From: Maribacter sp. BPC-D8
GTDB lineage: Bacteria; Bacteroidota; Bacteroidia; Flavobacteriales; Flavobacteriaceae
Direction: 5' to 3'
NCBI RefSeq assembly: GCF_035207705.1
Contig: NZ_CP128187.1
Span: forward strand, 930,001 to 994,000
DNA length: 64,000 nt
A program made the position numbers and the translations under genes. The number at the start of each line of letters is the position of its first letter. Position 1 is the stretch's first letter. The notes beneath the pieces were generated by a model, which worked only from the letters and a program-made list of their open reading frames with translations, did not search any database and had not been told where the DNA came from. Below are positions 25,560-34,939 of this stretch, piece by piece.

Positions 25560-26450
25560 CTAGTTTGTAAATTGGCTTGATACTACTTCAGCTTTTCTGC
25601 TTTCAGCGTAGTCATAAAAACCTTCTCCAGATTTTACTCCTTTTTTTCCTGCCATTACCATATTTACTAGTAAGGGAGATGGAGCGTATTTTGGGTTTTT
25701 GAATCCATCATGCATCACATTCAATATAGATAGACAAACATCTAATCCTATAAAATCTGCTAACTGTAGCGGTCCCATAGGGTGTGCCATACCTAATTTC
25801 ATTACTGTGTCTATTTCTTCAACACCTGCAACGCCATGATGTAAGGTTTCAATAGCCTCATTAATCATAGGCATTAAAATTCTGTTTGCAACGAAACCGG
25901 GATAGTCGTTAACCTCGGTCGGAGTTTTTCCTAATTTCTTAGAAAGCTCCATAATAGCAGTAGTTGTTTCGTTAGAAGTGCTGTAACCTCTAATAATCTC
26001 TACCAATTTCATAATCGGAACAGGATTCATAAAATGCATTCCAATAACCTTTTCAGGTCTACTAGTTGCAGCAGCTATTTGAGTTATGGAAATAGAAGAA
26101 GTGTTGGAGGCTAAAATGGTATTTGCATCACAAACATCATCAAGCTCTTTGAAAATTTTTAACTTGATGGTCACATTTTCTGTGGCAGCTTCAATGGCAA
26201 GATCAGCCTTTGATACACCCGCTTTCAATTCTGTAAAAGATTTGATATTCGATAGTGTATTCTCTTTATCAGATGTAGTTATTTTTTCTTTAGCTACCAT
26301 TCTGTCCAAATTCTTGGCTATGGTAGCAAGACCTCTATCTAAGGCTTCTTTAGAAACATCAATTAAGTGAACCTGAAATCCGTTTTGAGCAAATACGTGG
26401 GCTATACCGTTACCCATTGTACCTGCGCCTATAACTGCTATTGTATTCAT
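25560..26450 (-). CDS. 3-hydroxybutyryl/3-hydroxyacyl-CoA dehydrogenase
   Basis: A 296-residue NAD-dependent dehydrogenase of fatty-acid oxidation or butanoate metabolism. The Rossmann motif GAGTMGNG is at about 7-14. Catalytic segments are NTSSISITQIA with HFMNPVPIMKLVEIIRG (His in GMHFMNP) and the downstream NRILMPMINEAIE; the C-terminal dimer domain has GMAHPMGPLQLADFIGLD. Length fits the short Hbd form. The start overlaps the upstream oxidoreductase stop by four bases. No thiolase or crotonase gene is adjacent, so the pathway is not fixed by context. Confidence 0.92.
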   Translation of the reverse strand: MNTIAVIGAGTMGNGIAHVFAQNGFQVHLIDVSKEALDRGLATIAKNLDRMVAKEKITTSDKENTLSNIKSFTELKAGVSKADLAIEAATENVTIKLKIFKELDDVCDANTILASNTSSISITQIAAATSRPEKVIGMHFMNPVPIMKLVEIIRGYSTSNETTTAIMELSKKLGKTPTEVNDYPGFVANRILMPMINEAIETLHHGVAGVEEIDTVMKLGMAHPMGPLQLADFIGLDVCLSILNVMHDGFKNPKYAPSPLLVNMVMAGKKGVKSGEGFYDYAESRKAEVVSSQFTN

Positions 26451-27421
26451 ATTTTCTTTGGATTAAATGCTGCGATAATTTGTAAAGCAACTTTTAGTGC
26501 TTGTGTACCTTGTTTTAAACTTACTACTGGGGTTGTATCGTTGTTGATTGCGTCGGCAAAAGATTCGAGTTCATCTAAAATGGCATTGTTGGTTTCTATA
26601 GACGGATTCTCAAAATAAATCTGCTTTTTAATGCCTTCAGCATTCTGTAAAATCATGTCGAAATCTCCCGGTGCTTCTGGGGCATCTTTCATTTTTACAA
26701 CTTCAACCTTCTTTTCTAGAAAATCTACTGAGATATAGGCGTCCTTTTGAAAGAAGCGCGATTTTCTCATGTTTTTCAAAGAAATTCTACTAGCTGTTAA
26801 ATTAGCAACACAACCATTTGCAAACTCTAATCTGGCATTTGCAATATCTGGCGATTGACTAATAACTGAAACTCCGCTAGCATTAACCTGTATAACTTCA
26901 GAATTTACAACACTTAAAATAGCGTCGATATCATGAATCATTAAATCTAAAACTACAGGCACATCAGTACCTCTAGGGTTAAATTCAGCCAGTCTATGTG
27001 CTTCAATGAACATCGGTTCTTTGATAGCGTTTTTTACAGAAGTAAAAGCAGGGTTAAAACGTTCTACATGTCCCACTTGTCCTTTCACTCCGTATTCTTT
27101 TTCTAAGGCAAGAAGTGAATTAGCTTCTTCTATAGTATGAGTGATAGGTTTTTCGATGAAAATATGCTTACTTTTTTCAATAGCCTTTTTAGCACAATCG
27201 TAATGTGAAAGAGTAGGAGTTACGATATCAACAACATCAACGGCATCAATTAAATCATCGAGGTTTTTGAAATAAGTATACCCGAATTCTGAACTTACTT
27301 TTTCTCCGTTTGAACTATCGGCATCGTGAAACCCTATCAGTTCATATTTTTTAGATTCGTTTAGAAGTCTAAGGTGGATTTTACCTAGATGCCCAGCTCC
27401 TAAAACACCAACTTTTAGCAT
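26447..27421 (-). CDS. Gfo/Idh/MocA family oxidoreductase
   Basis: A 324-residue NAD(P)-dependent dehydrogenase of the glucose-fructose/inositol type. The Rossmann motif GVLGAGHLGKIHL opens the protein and EKPITHT holds the conserved Lys of this family (EKP). The C-terminal domain is beta-rich. The ATG at 27421 is preferred over a TTG 18 bases upstream, since it starts right before the Rossmann strand (MLKVGVLGAG). Substrate unknown. It is first of a leftward run with the acyl-CoA dehydrogenase and YggS-type genes and overlaps the next gene by four bases. Confidence 0.88.
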   Translation of the reverse strand: MLKVGVLGAGHLGKIHLRLLNESKKYELIGFHDADSSNGEKVSSEFGYTYFKNLDDLIDAVDVVDIVTPTLSHYDCAKKAIEKSKHIFIEKPITHTIEEANSLLALEKEYGVKGQVGHVERFNPAFTSVKNAIKEPMFIEAHRLAEFNPRGTDVPVVLDLMIHDIDAILSVVNSEVIQVNASGVSVISQSPDIANARLEFANGCVANLTASRISLKNMRKSRFFQKDAYISVDFLEKKVEVVKMKDAPEAPGDFDMILQNAEGIKKQIYFENPSIETNNAILDELESFADAINNDTTPVVSLKQGTQALKVALQIIAAFNPKKI

Positions 27422-27567
27422 TTGTTTCGTTTTCCCCAAAAATACGCATAGTTAGGTACTTTTATCCTATGCTGTATTTCAATTTTATAAAAAATAAAGA
27501 TTAGTTTTCGTTGCTTCTTCCGTCGTTAGAAGAACTTTGTTAACTTTGAAGGACAAACCGACTACCA

Positions 27568-28209
27568 TTGAAAGATACCTTAAAACACAGGGGAATGCGC
27601 AACCATTTAGCGCAAGTATTGATAGACAAAGGAATAGCTGATAAAAAAGTGCTAGATGCCGTTAGAGAGATACCTAGACATTTATTTATTGACAGTAGTT
27701 TTGAGGGGCATGCCTATCAAAACAAAGCGTTTCCTATTGCTGCAAACCAAACAATTTCACATCCATACACCGTTGCTTTTCAAACGGAATTGCTAGAAAT
27801 CGAACCCGGACAAAAAGTTTTGGAAATTGGTACGGGTAGTGGGTATCAAACAGCTGTTCTTTTAAAACTAAAGGTTAAAGTGTATACTGTTGAAAGACAG
27901 TTAGAGCTATTCAAGAAAACGAATCTCTTTTTTAAGAAGATGGGTTATAGACCTAAACAAGTAATTTTTGGCGATGGTTATAAAGGCTTACCAAAAGAAG
28001 CACCTTTTGATCGTATAATAGTAACTGCCGGTGCACCAGCAGTACCAAAAGCATTATTAGCTCAATTAAAAGTAGGAGGTAGGTTAGTAATACCTATTGG
28101 TTTTGAAGAACAAATAATGACCTTATTTGTGAGAACCACAGAAAAAGAATTCACGAAAACTGAATACGGGTCTTTTAGATTTGTGCCTTTACTAGAAAAT
28201 AAAAATTAA
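27568..28209 (+). CDS. pcm: Protein-L-isoaspartate O-methyltransferase
   Basis: Pcm methylates damaged L-isoaspartyl residues to start their repair. SAM-binding motif I VLEIGTGSGYQTAVL is near 89-103, and the family-specific IPRHLFID (about 36-43) and NQTISHPYTVAFQTELLE precede it; FDRIIVTAGAP is motif II-like. The start is TTG at 27568, supported by the usual N-terminus (MKDTLKHRGMRNHLA); an ATG nine codons on would cut conserved residues. The 3' end overlaps the convergent smpB gene by four bases. Confidence 0.92.
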   Translation: MKDTLKHRGMRNHLAQVLIDKGIADKKVLDAVREIPRHLFIDSSFEGHAYQNKAFPIAANQTISHPYTVAFQTELLEIEPGQKVLEIGTGSGYQTAVLLKLKVKVYTVERQLELFKKTNLFFKKMGYRPKQVIFGDGYKGLPKEAPFDRIIVTAGAPAVPKALLAQLKVGGRLVIPIGFEEQIMTLFVRTTEKEFTKTEYGSFRFVPLLENKN

Positions 28210-28667
28210 TTATTAAAATCTTTTTTAATACGATCAAGGTCTCTCTTGTTGTCTCGGTCCTTGATAGACTCTCTTTTATCGTAAAGCTTTTTACCTTTTG
28301 CCAATGCAATCTGCATTTTTGCAAAACCTCTTTCATTAACAAATACACGAAGTGGAACAATGGTTAAACCAGATGTGTTTACTTCTTTGCTGAGTTTTTT
28401 AAGCTCTCTTTTTTGTAGAAGTAATTTACGCTCTGCCTTAGGTTTATGGTTAAAATGAGATGCATGAGAATACTCATCTATTTGCATATTAATTACAAAT
28501 AGCTCATCTCTATCGTTGAACTCACAAAAACTCTCTGAGATAGAAGCTCTACCTTCTCGTATAGCCTTAATCTCAGTACCTGCAAGAACGATACCTGCGG
28601 TAAATTTATCTAAAAGCTCATATTCAAAACGAGCTCTTTTATTCTTAATGTTTATTGTATTCTGCAT
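28206..28667 (-). CDS. smpB: SsrA-binding protein SmpB
   Basis: SmpB brings tmRNA to stalled ribosomes in trans-translation. The ATG at 28667 gives 153 residues beginning MQNTINIKNKRARFEYELLD, the usual start; a frame seven codons longer exists but is not conserved in character. Key blocks are VLAGTEIKAIREGRASISES, FVINMQIDEYSHAS-type strand (LFVINMQIDEYSH) and the basic C-terminal tail KKLYDKRESIKDRDNKRDLD that enters the decoding centre. The tmRNA gene is not in this window. Convergent with pcm, four-base overlap. Confidence 0.95.
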   Translation of the reverse strand: MQNTINIKNKRARFEYELLDKFTAGIVLAGTEIKAIREGRASISESFCEFNDRDELFVINMQIDEYSHASHFNHKPKAERKLLLQKRELKKLSKEVNTSGLTIVPLRVFVNERGFAKMQIALAKGKKLYDKRESIKDRDNKRDLDRIKKDFNN

Positions 28668-28747
28668 CTTAGGCAAAAGTAAGAACAATTAAAAGAATGT
28701 CTTAGCCTTTTAAAGCTAATTGCTGGTGTTATTAAAAGATGGAACTA

Positions 28748-29290
28748 TTAATCGGGACAGTTACAATTGAAAATAAGTTTTTCTACCGAAGATGTACCAT
28801 TGATGATTTTGACAATAAATAGTGTTCCGTTCTCACTATCATCAATATCAAAATACTTTTGCTCATCAATTAATTTATTAACAAACTCAGGTGTAGTGTT
28901 GCTGTGACCAACAACTAAAACGTTGTTATTTAAATTGTCTGTTTTAAATTGTGCAATATCGATCATACTAGGGTCGTAATATTGAACATCGATATTTTGC
29001 TTTACAGAAGTCGGTGCAGCAGTCATTGCTGTTCTATTGTAGTCAGTAGAATAAATAGCGTTTAATTCTGTATCGGCAAGAATTTCTGCCCAATGCATAG
29101 CTCTACCTAATCCTTTTTGGTTTAACTCAGGGTCAGAATCATCAGGATTACTTCTGTCCTTTTCTGCATGTCTAATAAGGTAAAATGTAGAAATTGAAGT
29201 TTGTTCTTGGGATCTATCAATTACTGGTTCATCTTTGCAAGAAAGATTGATTGCTAGCAAAATAAAAAGAACAAATTTGAATGCTTTCAT
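28748..29290 (-). CDS. Histidine phosphatase family lipoprotein
   Basis: A 180-residue protein with lipobox at residues LLAINLSC (Cys18) and the phosphoglycerate-mutase/histidine-phosphatase fold. The RHA-type motif FYLIRHAEKDRSN (about 37-49) holds the catalytic His; the second His lies in VLVVGHSNTTPEFVN. DTELNAIYSTDYNRTAMTA is the usual middle block. Extracytoplasmic members of this family resemble SixA/phytase-like enzymes, but the substrate is unknown. It is divergent from the PorP/SprF-like gene. Confidence 0.85.
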   Translation of the reverse strand: MKAFKFVLFILLAINLSCKDEPVIDRSQEQTSISTFYLIRHAEKDRSNPDDSDPELNQKGLGRAMHWAEILADTELNAIYSTDYNRTAMTAAPTSVKQNIDVQYYDPSMIDIAQFKTDNLNNNVLVVGHSNTTPEFVNKLIDEQKYFDIDDSENGTLFIVKIINGTSSVEKLIFNCNCPD

Positions 29291-29374
29291 GAAATTATGT
29301 TTGGTGTATTAAATTAATAACTAAAATTACTTCAAAATAGTACTATAAATAGTCTATTTTTTGTTTTTTTGCAT

Positions 29375-31012
29375 ATGAAAAATTTTTGTGGGGCGCTTCT
29401 TATCGGATTTGTAGTTCTAGGTCTTAAGGCTCAAGAGGTCGTTTTACCTACTGATTTTAGGCAACAAAACCTCACGGAGTATAACGGGAGCTTGATAAAC
29501 CCTGCTTATAGTTTAGATCGCAATAACCCTTCTTCAGTAGCTTTGTGGGCTAGATGGCAATGGCAATCTTATGACGGTGATCCAACTTCGTTATTTTTAA
29601 ATTACACAACAAGACTTAATGATGTTTCTGCTGCCGGTGTTGGTTTTTTTCAACACAATACAGGAATTTTCTTGAATACCGGTGCAGCTCTTAACTATGC
29701 TCATACCATAGAATTGAGTGAAGGTGTTATTTTAGGTGTTGGTTTAAACGTATTTGCTTTTCAACAGAAGTTGGCAGACGATCGCTTTTTTATACCTAAC
29801 CCATTACAGACTACTGCAGAGAATGATTTTATTCTACAAATGGCACCAGGTGTTAATTTGAGCATTGATAAATTTAATATTGGTCTAGTCTCAGAAAACT
29901 TATTCGATTATAATTTCACTTCAAATGAACGTAACTCTAGTCCTGATGATAGAATGTTTCAGGCTTTGGTAAGTTATGATATTCCGGTTAGTGTTTTAAG
30001 TACAGATGACAGTTCGGTTTTAAAACCTATGATATATTACAAGACAATACCGGGTTTAGATAACCAAGTAGGTTTAACAGGTTTATTAACAACTAATAAA
30101 TATTGGGCACAGGCAGGTTACAATAGTTTTTACGGATTCTCAGGAGGTGTTGGAGGTCGATTCTTTAAGCGGTTCTCTTTTGGTGCGCTAATTGAAGTGG
30201 GTACTAGCTCAGATTTAAAAGGTCAAGATCCTTCTTTCGAATTGGTAACATCATATAAGTTAGGTACACTTCAAACACCTGAAGAAAAACTCGAAGAACA
30301 ATTAATTGCTGGAGAGGAAAAGCAAAAAGAAAATGCACTTGTTAAGCAAGAAGAGAAAGAAGTACTTTCTAATGAGTTAACAAAGGCTGAAAAGTTGGCT
30401 TTAAAGCGTGAATCTAAAAAGCAAGAGCGTTTAGCACTTATTGAAAGTAATAGATTAAAAGATTCAATTCAGCTTGCTTCAAGAAAATCTGATTTGGTAG
30501 TAAAAGAATCAAAAAGAGATATCAGAAGAAAAAGAGATTCTGTAGAAAATGCAAGGGCATCACAAGCATTAGCTTCTGCAAATGCCTTAAAACAACAAAG
30601 GCAACAAGATTCTATAGCAGCGGTTATGAAAAAAGAAGCAGCTGCTGTAGCGCTAGCGCAACAACAAAGACAGGATTCAATTGCACAAAGTGAAGCCTTG
30701 GCAATGAAAAATGAAGTAGTAAAAGTTAAAGCTGGCGAGAAATATGAAGAAGTAACCAAAGAAGGTTCTCTAGAGCCTGGTTATTACTTAATTGCCAATG
30801 TATTCGGAACTAAGAAGTATTTAGACGCTTTCTTAGCAGATATGCAGAAAAAGGGAATCAATGCTAAATCGTTCTTTAGACAAAAGAATAAATATAATTA
30901 TGTTTATCTAGCTAAATACAACTTCATTAAAGATGCTAGAGAAGCTAGAGACTCCAAGTTAGGCGGGAAGTACACCGATAAAATCTGGATATTTAGAGTG
31001 ACGGGGGAGTAG
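29375..31012 (+). CDS. PorP/SprF-family protein with coiled linker and SPOR-like C-terminus
   Basis: A 545-residue exported protein (signal peptide ending near LKAQ). Residues about 20-295 are the PorP/SprF beta-barrel region of type IX secretion and gliding proteins, with LINPAYSLDRNNPSSVALWARWQW at its start. A charged helical linker follows (about 300-450), with repeated DSI units (KDSIQLA, QQDSIAAV, RQDSIAQS). The last 85 residues (PGYYLIANVFGTKKYLDAFL to WIFRVTG) look like a SPOR/peptidoglycan-binding domain. ATG at 29375 is preferred to TTG at 29369. Standalone PorP/SprF proteins are usually about 300 residues, so this form may tie the outer-membrane protein to the cell wall; that is inference. 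Confidence 0.8.
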   Translation: MKNFCGALLIGFVVLGLKAQEVVLPTDFRQQNLTEYNGSLINPAYSLDRNNPSSVALWARWQWQSYDGDPTSLFLNYTTRLNDVSAAGVGFFQHNTGIFLNTGAALNYAHTIELSEGVILGVGLNVFAFQQKLADDRFFIPNPLQTTAENDFILQMAPGVNLSIDKFNIGLVSENLFDYNFTSNERNSSPDDRMFQALVSYDIPVSVLSTDDSSVLKPMIYYKTIPGLDNQVGLTGLLTTNKYWAQAGYNSFYGFSGGVGGRFFKRFSFGALIEVGTSSDLKGQDPSFELVTSYKLGTLQTPEEKLEEQLIAGEEKQKENALVKQEEKEVLSNELTKAEKLALKRESKKQERLALIESNRLKDSIQLASRKSDLVVKESKRDIRRKRDSVENARASQALASANALKQQRQQDSIAAVMKKEAAAVALAQQQRQDSIAQSEALAMKNEVVKVKAGEKYEEVTKEGSLEPGYYLIANVFGTKKYLDAFLADMQKKGINAKSFFRQKNKYNYVYLAKYNFIKDAREARDSKLGGKYTDKIWIFRVTGE

Positions 31013-31016
31013 TAAA

Positions 31017-31037
31017 ACTAACTATTAGCTAGTTAGT
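31017..31037. terminator. Hairpin between convergent PorP/SprF-like and tetR genes
   Basis: ACTAACTA, loop TTAGC, TAGTTAGT: perfect eight-base arms, four bases after the stop of the PorP/SprF-like gene. No T-run follows, so it may be a weak terminator or a stabilising 3' hairpin for either transcript. A second short stem (CGCTT...AAGCG, 31049-31073) follows. Confidence 0.45.
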
Positions 31038-31077
31038 GTGCATTCGCTTAGAACATGCTAAAGCGTAATAGAAAGGT

Positions 31078-31671
31078 TTACTTCAATTCTCTTTTAATTA
31101 ATACATCTAAATACGTTACCGTATTCAGTAGGTATTTACGGTCTTTTGTGATCGTAGCCATTGCAATGGCACCTTGAATAATCGTAAATAATTGTTTTGA
31201 GAATTGTAGTGGAGAAACCGGTAGTTTAAGCTCTCCTTTATTGATTCCGTTTTCAAAGACCAAGGCTATTTTTCCTTCAATATCCTTTATTGTTTCTTTT
31301 GCTGCGGCAGCGAGTAGTTTATTGTTGTGTTGCGCATCTATACCAACGTTTAATATGGGGCAGCCACCCATATGCATAGTGAATATGTCGTACTTTTTAT
31401 AGAACTCAATAAGATTCTCAATTTTAGCCATAGCCTTACCCTCAATTGATAAATGCTCATCAATGGCGGTAAGTAGTAAGCTTCTGTTGTATTGGAAGGC
31501 AGCTAATGCTAATGCCTCTTTATTTTCGAAATTACCGTATAATGCACCTTTAGTTAAATTAGTGGCATCGGTTAAATCGCTCATACTTGTGCCTACATAC
31601 CCGTGTTTATTAAATACAGGTGCGACAGTCTCAATAATAAATGCAGTAGTTCTTTCGGCTTTGGTCGACAT
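31078..31671 (-). CDS. TetR/AcrR family transcriptional regulator
   Basis: A 197-residue one-component regulator. The N-terminal DNA-binding helix-turn-helix (about 8-55) reads FIIETVAPVFNKHGYVGTSM and DLTDATNLTKGALYGNFENK, a textbook TetR pattern. The ligand-binding C-terminal part contains YDIFTMHMGGCPILNVGIDA, which is common in the TetR_C_33-like group. No efflux or target gene lies directly next to it; clpB is upstream in the same direction but separated by a terminator. Autoregulation through repeats upstream of its start is possible. Confidence 0.9.
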   Translation of the reverse strand: MSTKAERTTAFIIETVAPVFNKHGYVGTSMSDLTDATNLTKGALYGNFENKEALALAAFQYNRSLLLTAIDEHLSIEGKAMAKIENLIEFYKKYDIFTMHMGGCPILNVGIDAQHNNKLLAAAAKETIKDIEGKIALVFENGINKGELKLPVSPLQFSKQLFTIIQGAIAMATITKDRKYLLNTVTYLDVLIKRELK

Positions 31672-31703
31672 AATAGACTGTTTTAATGCGAATATAAATA
31701 ATC

Positions 31704-31724
31704 TATACTGTATGGTATATACTG
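31704..31724. promoter_or_regulatory. Possible TetR operator: TATACTG direct repeats
   Basis: TATACTG occurs at 31704-31710 and 31718-31724, and TATAC/GTATA arms form a short inverted repeat (31704-31719). The site is 33-53 bases upstream of the tetR start, where an autoregulatory operator would be. Weak, by position and repetition only. Confidence 0.35.
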
Positions 31725-31728
31725 TTGA

Positions 31729-31772
31729 TAAAAAAAAGCGTCCATATATTTAATATGAACGCTTTTTTATCA
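31729..31772 (-). terminator. Intrinsic terminator of clpB
   Basis: AGCGT-C-CATAT, loop ATTTA, ATATG-A-ACGCT, with A and T runs on both sides (outer GATAAAAAA/TTTTTTATC). It begins 13 bases after the clpB stop and read leftward ends in eight T. It separates clpB from tetR. Confidence 0.85.
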
Positions 31773-31784
31773 AAATTTTAAATT

Positions 31785-34385
31785 TTAGACTGTAATTTCC
31801 TCTTGATTTCTGAAAACTAAACTATTGTCAAAGGCATCAAGTAAAACAACGCTGTCAGCTTTAATCTCACCACTAAGTAATGCTTTAGACATGTTGTTTA
31901 GAACTTCTTTTTGAATAGTTCTTTTAACTGGTCTTGCACCAAATTGAGGGTCGTAACCTTTCTCAGCCAAATAATCGATAGCCTCTTCTGTAGCGTCTAA
32001 AGTAATTTGTTGCTTGTCTAGCATTTTCTTTAAACTTTCCAGTTGTAGTCCTACAATTTCTTTGATGTTATCTTTGGTCAAAGGTGTAAACATTACAATG
32101 TCATCGATTCTATTTATAAACTCAGGTCGAACAGTTTTCTTTAAAAGACCAAGAACTTCAACTCTGGCGGTCTCTGCAGCACTATTAACATCTACTGCGT
32201 TTTCAAATGTTTCTTGAATAATATCGCTACCCATATTACTGGTCATGATAATAATTGTATTCTTGAAATCTGCAACACGACCTTTGTTATCGGTCAATCT
32301 ACCTTCGTCCAATACTTGTAATAAGATATTGAACGTGTCTGGATGAGCTTTTTCAATCTCATCTAAAAGCACAACAGAATATGGTCTTCTACGAACCGCT
32401 TCAGTCAATTGTCCGCCTTCATCATAACCTACATATCCTGGAGGTGCACCTACAAGTCTACTAACCGAATGTCTTTCTTGATATTCGCTCATGTCTATTC
32501 TAGTCATTGCGTTCTCATCATCGAATAAATACGATGCCAGTGTTTTTGCAAGCTCCGTTTTACCAACACCTGTAGTTCCTAAGAAAAGAAACGAACCAAT
32601 AGGCTTTTTAGAATCTTGGAGTCCGGCTCTACTTCTGCGTATAGCATCAGAAACTGCTTCAATAGCTTCTTCTTGACCTACCACGCGTTTGTGCAGTACT
32701 TCTTCAAGTTTCAATAGCTTTTCGCGTTCACTTTGCAACATTTTAGTAACAGGTATGCCTGTCCATTTAGCAACTACTTCTGCAATATCATCACTGGTAA
32801 CTTCCTCTTTAATCAAAGTACCCGCATGTTGTTGCTCTGCTAAATCATCTTGTAGCTTCGTTAAGCTTTCTTGCGCTTCTTTAATTTTTCCGTATCTAAT
32901 TTCTGCTACTTTACCGTAGTCGCCATTTCGTTCGGCGCGTTCAGCTTCAGCTTTAAAATTTTCAATGTCAAGTTTTGTCTGTTGAATGTTATCAACTACA
33001 GATTTTTCACTTTCCCATTGCGCAAAAATTTCGTTTCGCTCTTCTTTTATGTTTGCTAAATCTAAATTTAATACCTTAAGCTTTTGCTTGTCATCTTCAC
33101 GTTTGATCGCTTCGATTTCAATTTCAATCTGCATAATTTTACGATCAAGCACATCAAGCTCTTCAGGCTTAGAATTAATTTCCATTCTAAGTTTAGATGC
33201 GGCCTCATCCATAAGGTCAATAGCTTTATCTGGTAAGAATCTATTGGTTATGTACCGTTGCGATAACTCTACAGCAGAGATGACCGCTTCATCTTTAATA
33301 CGTACTTTATGGTGCGCTTCATACTTTTCTTTAATACCTCTAAGTATAGAAATAGCACTTTCAGTATCTGGCTGATCTACAACCACCTTTTGAAACCTTC
33401 TTTCAAGAGCTTTATCTTTTTCAAAATACTTTTGATACTCATCTAATGTGGTTGCTCCAATAGATCTTAATTCGCCTCTTGCAAGAGCTGGTTTTAAAAT
33501 ATTAGCGGCATCCATTGCGCCTTGTCCACCACCTGCGCCAACAAGCGTATGTATCTCATCAATGAATAAGATGATGTTACCATCGGCACTTACAACTTCT
33601 TTGATAACGGCTTTTAGTCGCTCTTCAAATTCACCTTTGTATTTGGCACCGGCAATTAAAGCGCCCATATCTAAAGAGTAAATTACTTTATCCTTTAGGT
33701 TTTCAGGAATATCGCCCTGTATAATTCTATGTGCTAAACCCTCAACTATAGCAGTTTTACCCACGCCAGGTTCACCTACTAGAATAGGATTGTTTTTAGT
33801 ACGTCTTGATAAAATTTGTAGAATTCTACGTATTTCTTCATCACGCCCAATTACTGGATCTAATTTACCGCTATCTGCTAATTCATTTAGGTTTTTAGCG
33901 TATTTGTTAAGCGAGTTATAATTGTCTTCGGCACTTTGAGAGGTAACCTTGTCGCCATTACGCAATTCGTCTATCGCTGCCATTAAGTCTTTCTCGGTTG
34001 CACCTTGATCCTTTAAAATCTGTGCTATCTTACTTTTAGATTTTAAGATCGCTAAAAATAGATGCTCTATAGAAACATATTCATCTTCCATTTTTTTGGC
34101 GATGATACTGGCTTCGTTTAAAGTCTTACTAGCTTCTCTAGAAAATTGTAATTCACCACCTTCTACTTTTGGAAAGCTTAAAAGTTCTTTTTCTATAATT
34201 TGTTGAACTAGAGAAAAATTAATCCCAAGCTTTTTAATTAAAAAGGGCATTACATTTTCTTCAACTTCGGTAAGCGCTTTAAATATGTGCTCATTTTCAA
34301 TTTGCTGATGTCCGTTATTTTGGGCAATCAGCTGGGCTTGTTGAATAGCCTCCTGTGATTTTATAGTGAAATTATTTATATTCAT
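31785..34385 (-). CDS. clpB: ATP-dependent protein disaggregase ClpB
   Basis: ClpB works with DnaK to dissolve protein aggregates after heat or other stress. The 866 residues show the N domain (about 1-145), NBD1 with Walker [14 protein letters not shown] and Walker [15 protein letters not shown], the coiled-coil middle domain (about 405-525), and NBD2 with [27 protein letters not shown] and the sensor Arg in [16 protein letters not shown] start at 34385. The 158-base upstream region, shared with divergent ytxJ, contains two inverted repeats that may bind a stress regulator. Confidence 0.97.
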   Translation of the reverse strand: MNINNFTIKSQEAIQQAQLIAQNNGHQQIENEHIFKALTEVEENVMPFLIKKLGINFSLVQQIIEKELLSFPKVEGGELQFSREASKTLNEASIIAKKMEDEYVSIEHLFLAILKSKSKIAQILKDQGATEKDLMAAIDELRNGDKVTSQSAEDNYNSLNKYAKNLNELADSGKLDPVIGRDEEIRRILQILSRRTKNNPILVGEPGVGKTAIVEGLAHRIIQGDIPENLKDKVIYSLDMGALIAGAKYKGEFEERLKAVIKEVVSADGNIILFIDEIHTLVGAGGGQGAMDAANILKPALARGELRSIGATTLDEYQKYFEKDKALERRFQKVVVDQPDTESAISILRGIKEKYEAHHKVRIKDEAVISAVELSQRYITNRFLPDKAIDLMDEAASKLRMEINSKPEELDVLDRKIMQIEIEIEAIKREDDKQKLKVLNLDLANIKEERNEIFAQWESEKSVVDNIQQTKLDIENFKAEAERAERNGDYGKVAEIRYGKIKEAQESLTKLQDDLAEQQHAGTLIKEEVTSDDIAEVVAKWTGIPVTKMLQSEREKLLKLEEVLHKRVVGQEEAIEAVSDAIRRSRAGLQDSKKPIGSFLFLGTTGVGKTELAKTLASYLFDDENAMTRIDMSEYQERHSVSRLVGAPPGYVGYDEGGQLTEAVRRRPYSVVLLDEIEKAHPDTFNILLQVLDEGRLTDNKGRVADFKNTIIIMTSNMGSDIIQETFENAVDVNSAAETARVEVLGLLKKTVRPEFINRIDDIVMFTPLTKDNIKEIVGLQLESLKKMLDKQQITLDATEEAIDYLAEKGYDPQFGARPVKRTIQKEVLNNMSKALLSGEIKADSVVLLDAFDNSLVFRNQEEITV

Positions 34386-34450
34386 ATTCTTTAGGTTTTA
34401 GTTAATTGTAATACTTTTGATAGTTAGTATTCAACAATCTTACCAATTAG

Positions 34451-34504
34451 ATTTTCAGGACAAAATGGCTGAAAATTTAAAATATAGACTGACATTTAGT
34501 CAGT
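34451..34504. promoter_or_regulatory. Two inverted repeats in the clpB-ytxJ divergent region
   Basis: Repeat 1 (34451-34476): ATTTTCAG, ten bases, CTGAAAAT, perfect arms, with GACAAAATG in the middle. Repeat 2 (34488-34504): ACTGAC, ATTTA, GTCAGT, perfect arms. Repeat 2 overlaps a TATATTTT stretch that could be the clpB -7 element (34480-34487, leftward). These look like operators for a stress regulator controlling one or both genes. Confidence 0.5.
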
Positions 34505-34543
34505 TAGGTTGTATTGAATTGACAACATTAAATTAAGAATTTT

Positions 34544-34939
34544 ATGGGAATATTTGGTGGTTTATTTGGAGGTTCTAACAGTGGTGATGAAAAAAAATCA
34601 TCAGGCATACCGTGGATACCTCTAAACTCCGTAGCACAATTAAATGATATTAAAGAAGTGTCTAGTAGTAGACCACAAGTAATATTCAAACACTCCACAT
34701 CTTGCGGAATCAGTAGAATGGTGCTGAATATGTTTAAAAGTAGTTATGGGCTAGAAGAAGGGCAAATGGATCTTTACTTTTTAGATTTGTTGGCCAATAG
34801 AGATGTTTCTAATGCCGTTGCTGCTGAGTTTGGTGTTATGCATCAATCTCCTCAATTATTAATAGTAAAGAATGGGGCAGTGGTAGTGCATGATTCACAC
34901 AATGCCATATCTGACATTAAGTTAGAACAATACATATAA
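34544..34939 (+). CDS. ytxJ: YtxJ-like thioredoxin-fold protein (bacillithiol system)
   Basis: A 131-residue cytoplasmic thioredoxin-fold protein of the YtxJ family, linked to bacillithiol redox chemistry (monothiol bacilliredoxin-like). The single active-site Cys is Cys54 in FKHSTSCGISRMVL; FGVMHQSPQLLIVKNGAVV holds the conserved cis-Pro of the fold. The Gly-rich N-terminus (MGIFGGLFGGSNSGDEKK) is typical of the family in Bacteroidota. It is divergent from clpB and closed by a strong terminator, which suggests a separate stress-linked unit. Confidence 0.85.
   Translation: MGIFGGLFGGSNSGDEKKSSGIPWIPLNSVAQLNDIKEVSSSRPQVIFKHSTSCGISRMVLNMFKSSYGLEEGQMDLYFLDLLANRDVSNAVAAEFGVMHQSPQLLIVKNGAVVVHDSHNAISDIKLEQYI

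Noticed and set aside
25057..26618. Rightward frames opposite the YggS-type, dehydrogenase and oxidoreductase genes
   Set aside because: All lie fully within convincing leftward genes and have the low-complexity composition of antisense frames.
32871..33681. Several rightward open frames inside clpB
   Set aside because: Codon-pattern mirror images of a highly conserved gene; low complexity (Ser/Leu/Ile) and no start context.
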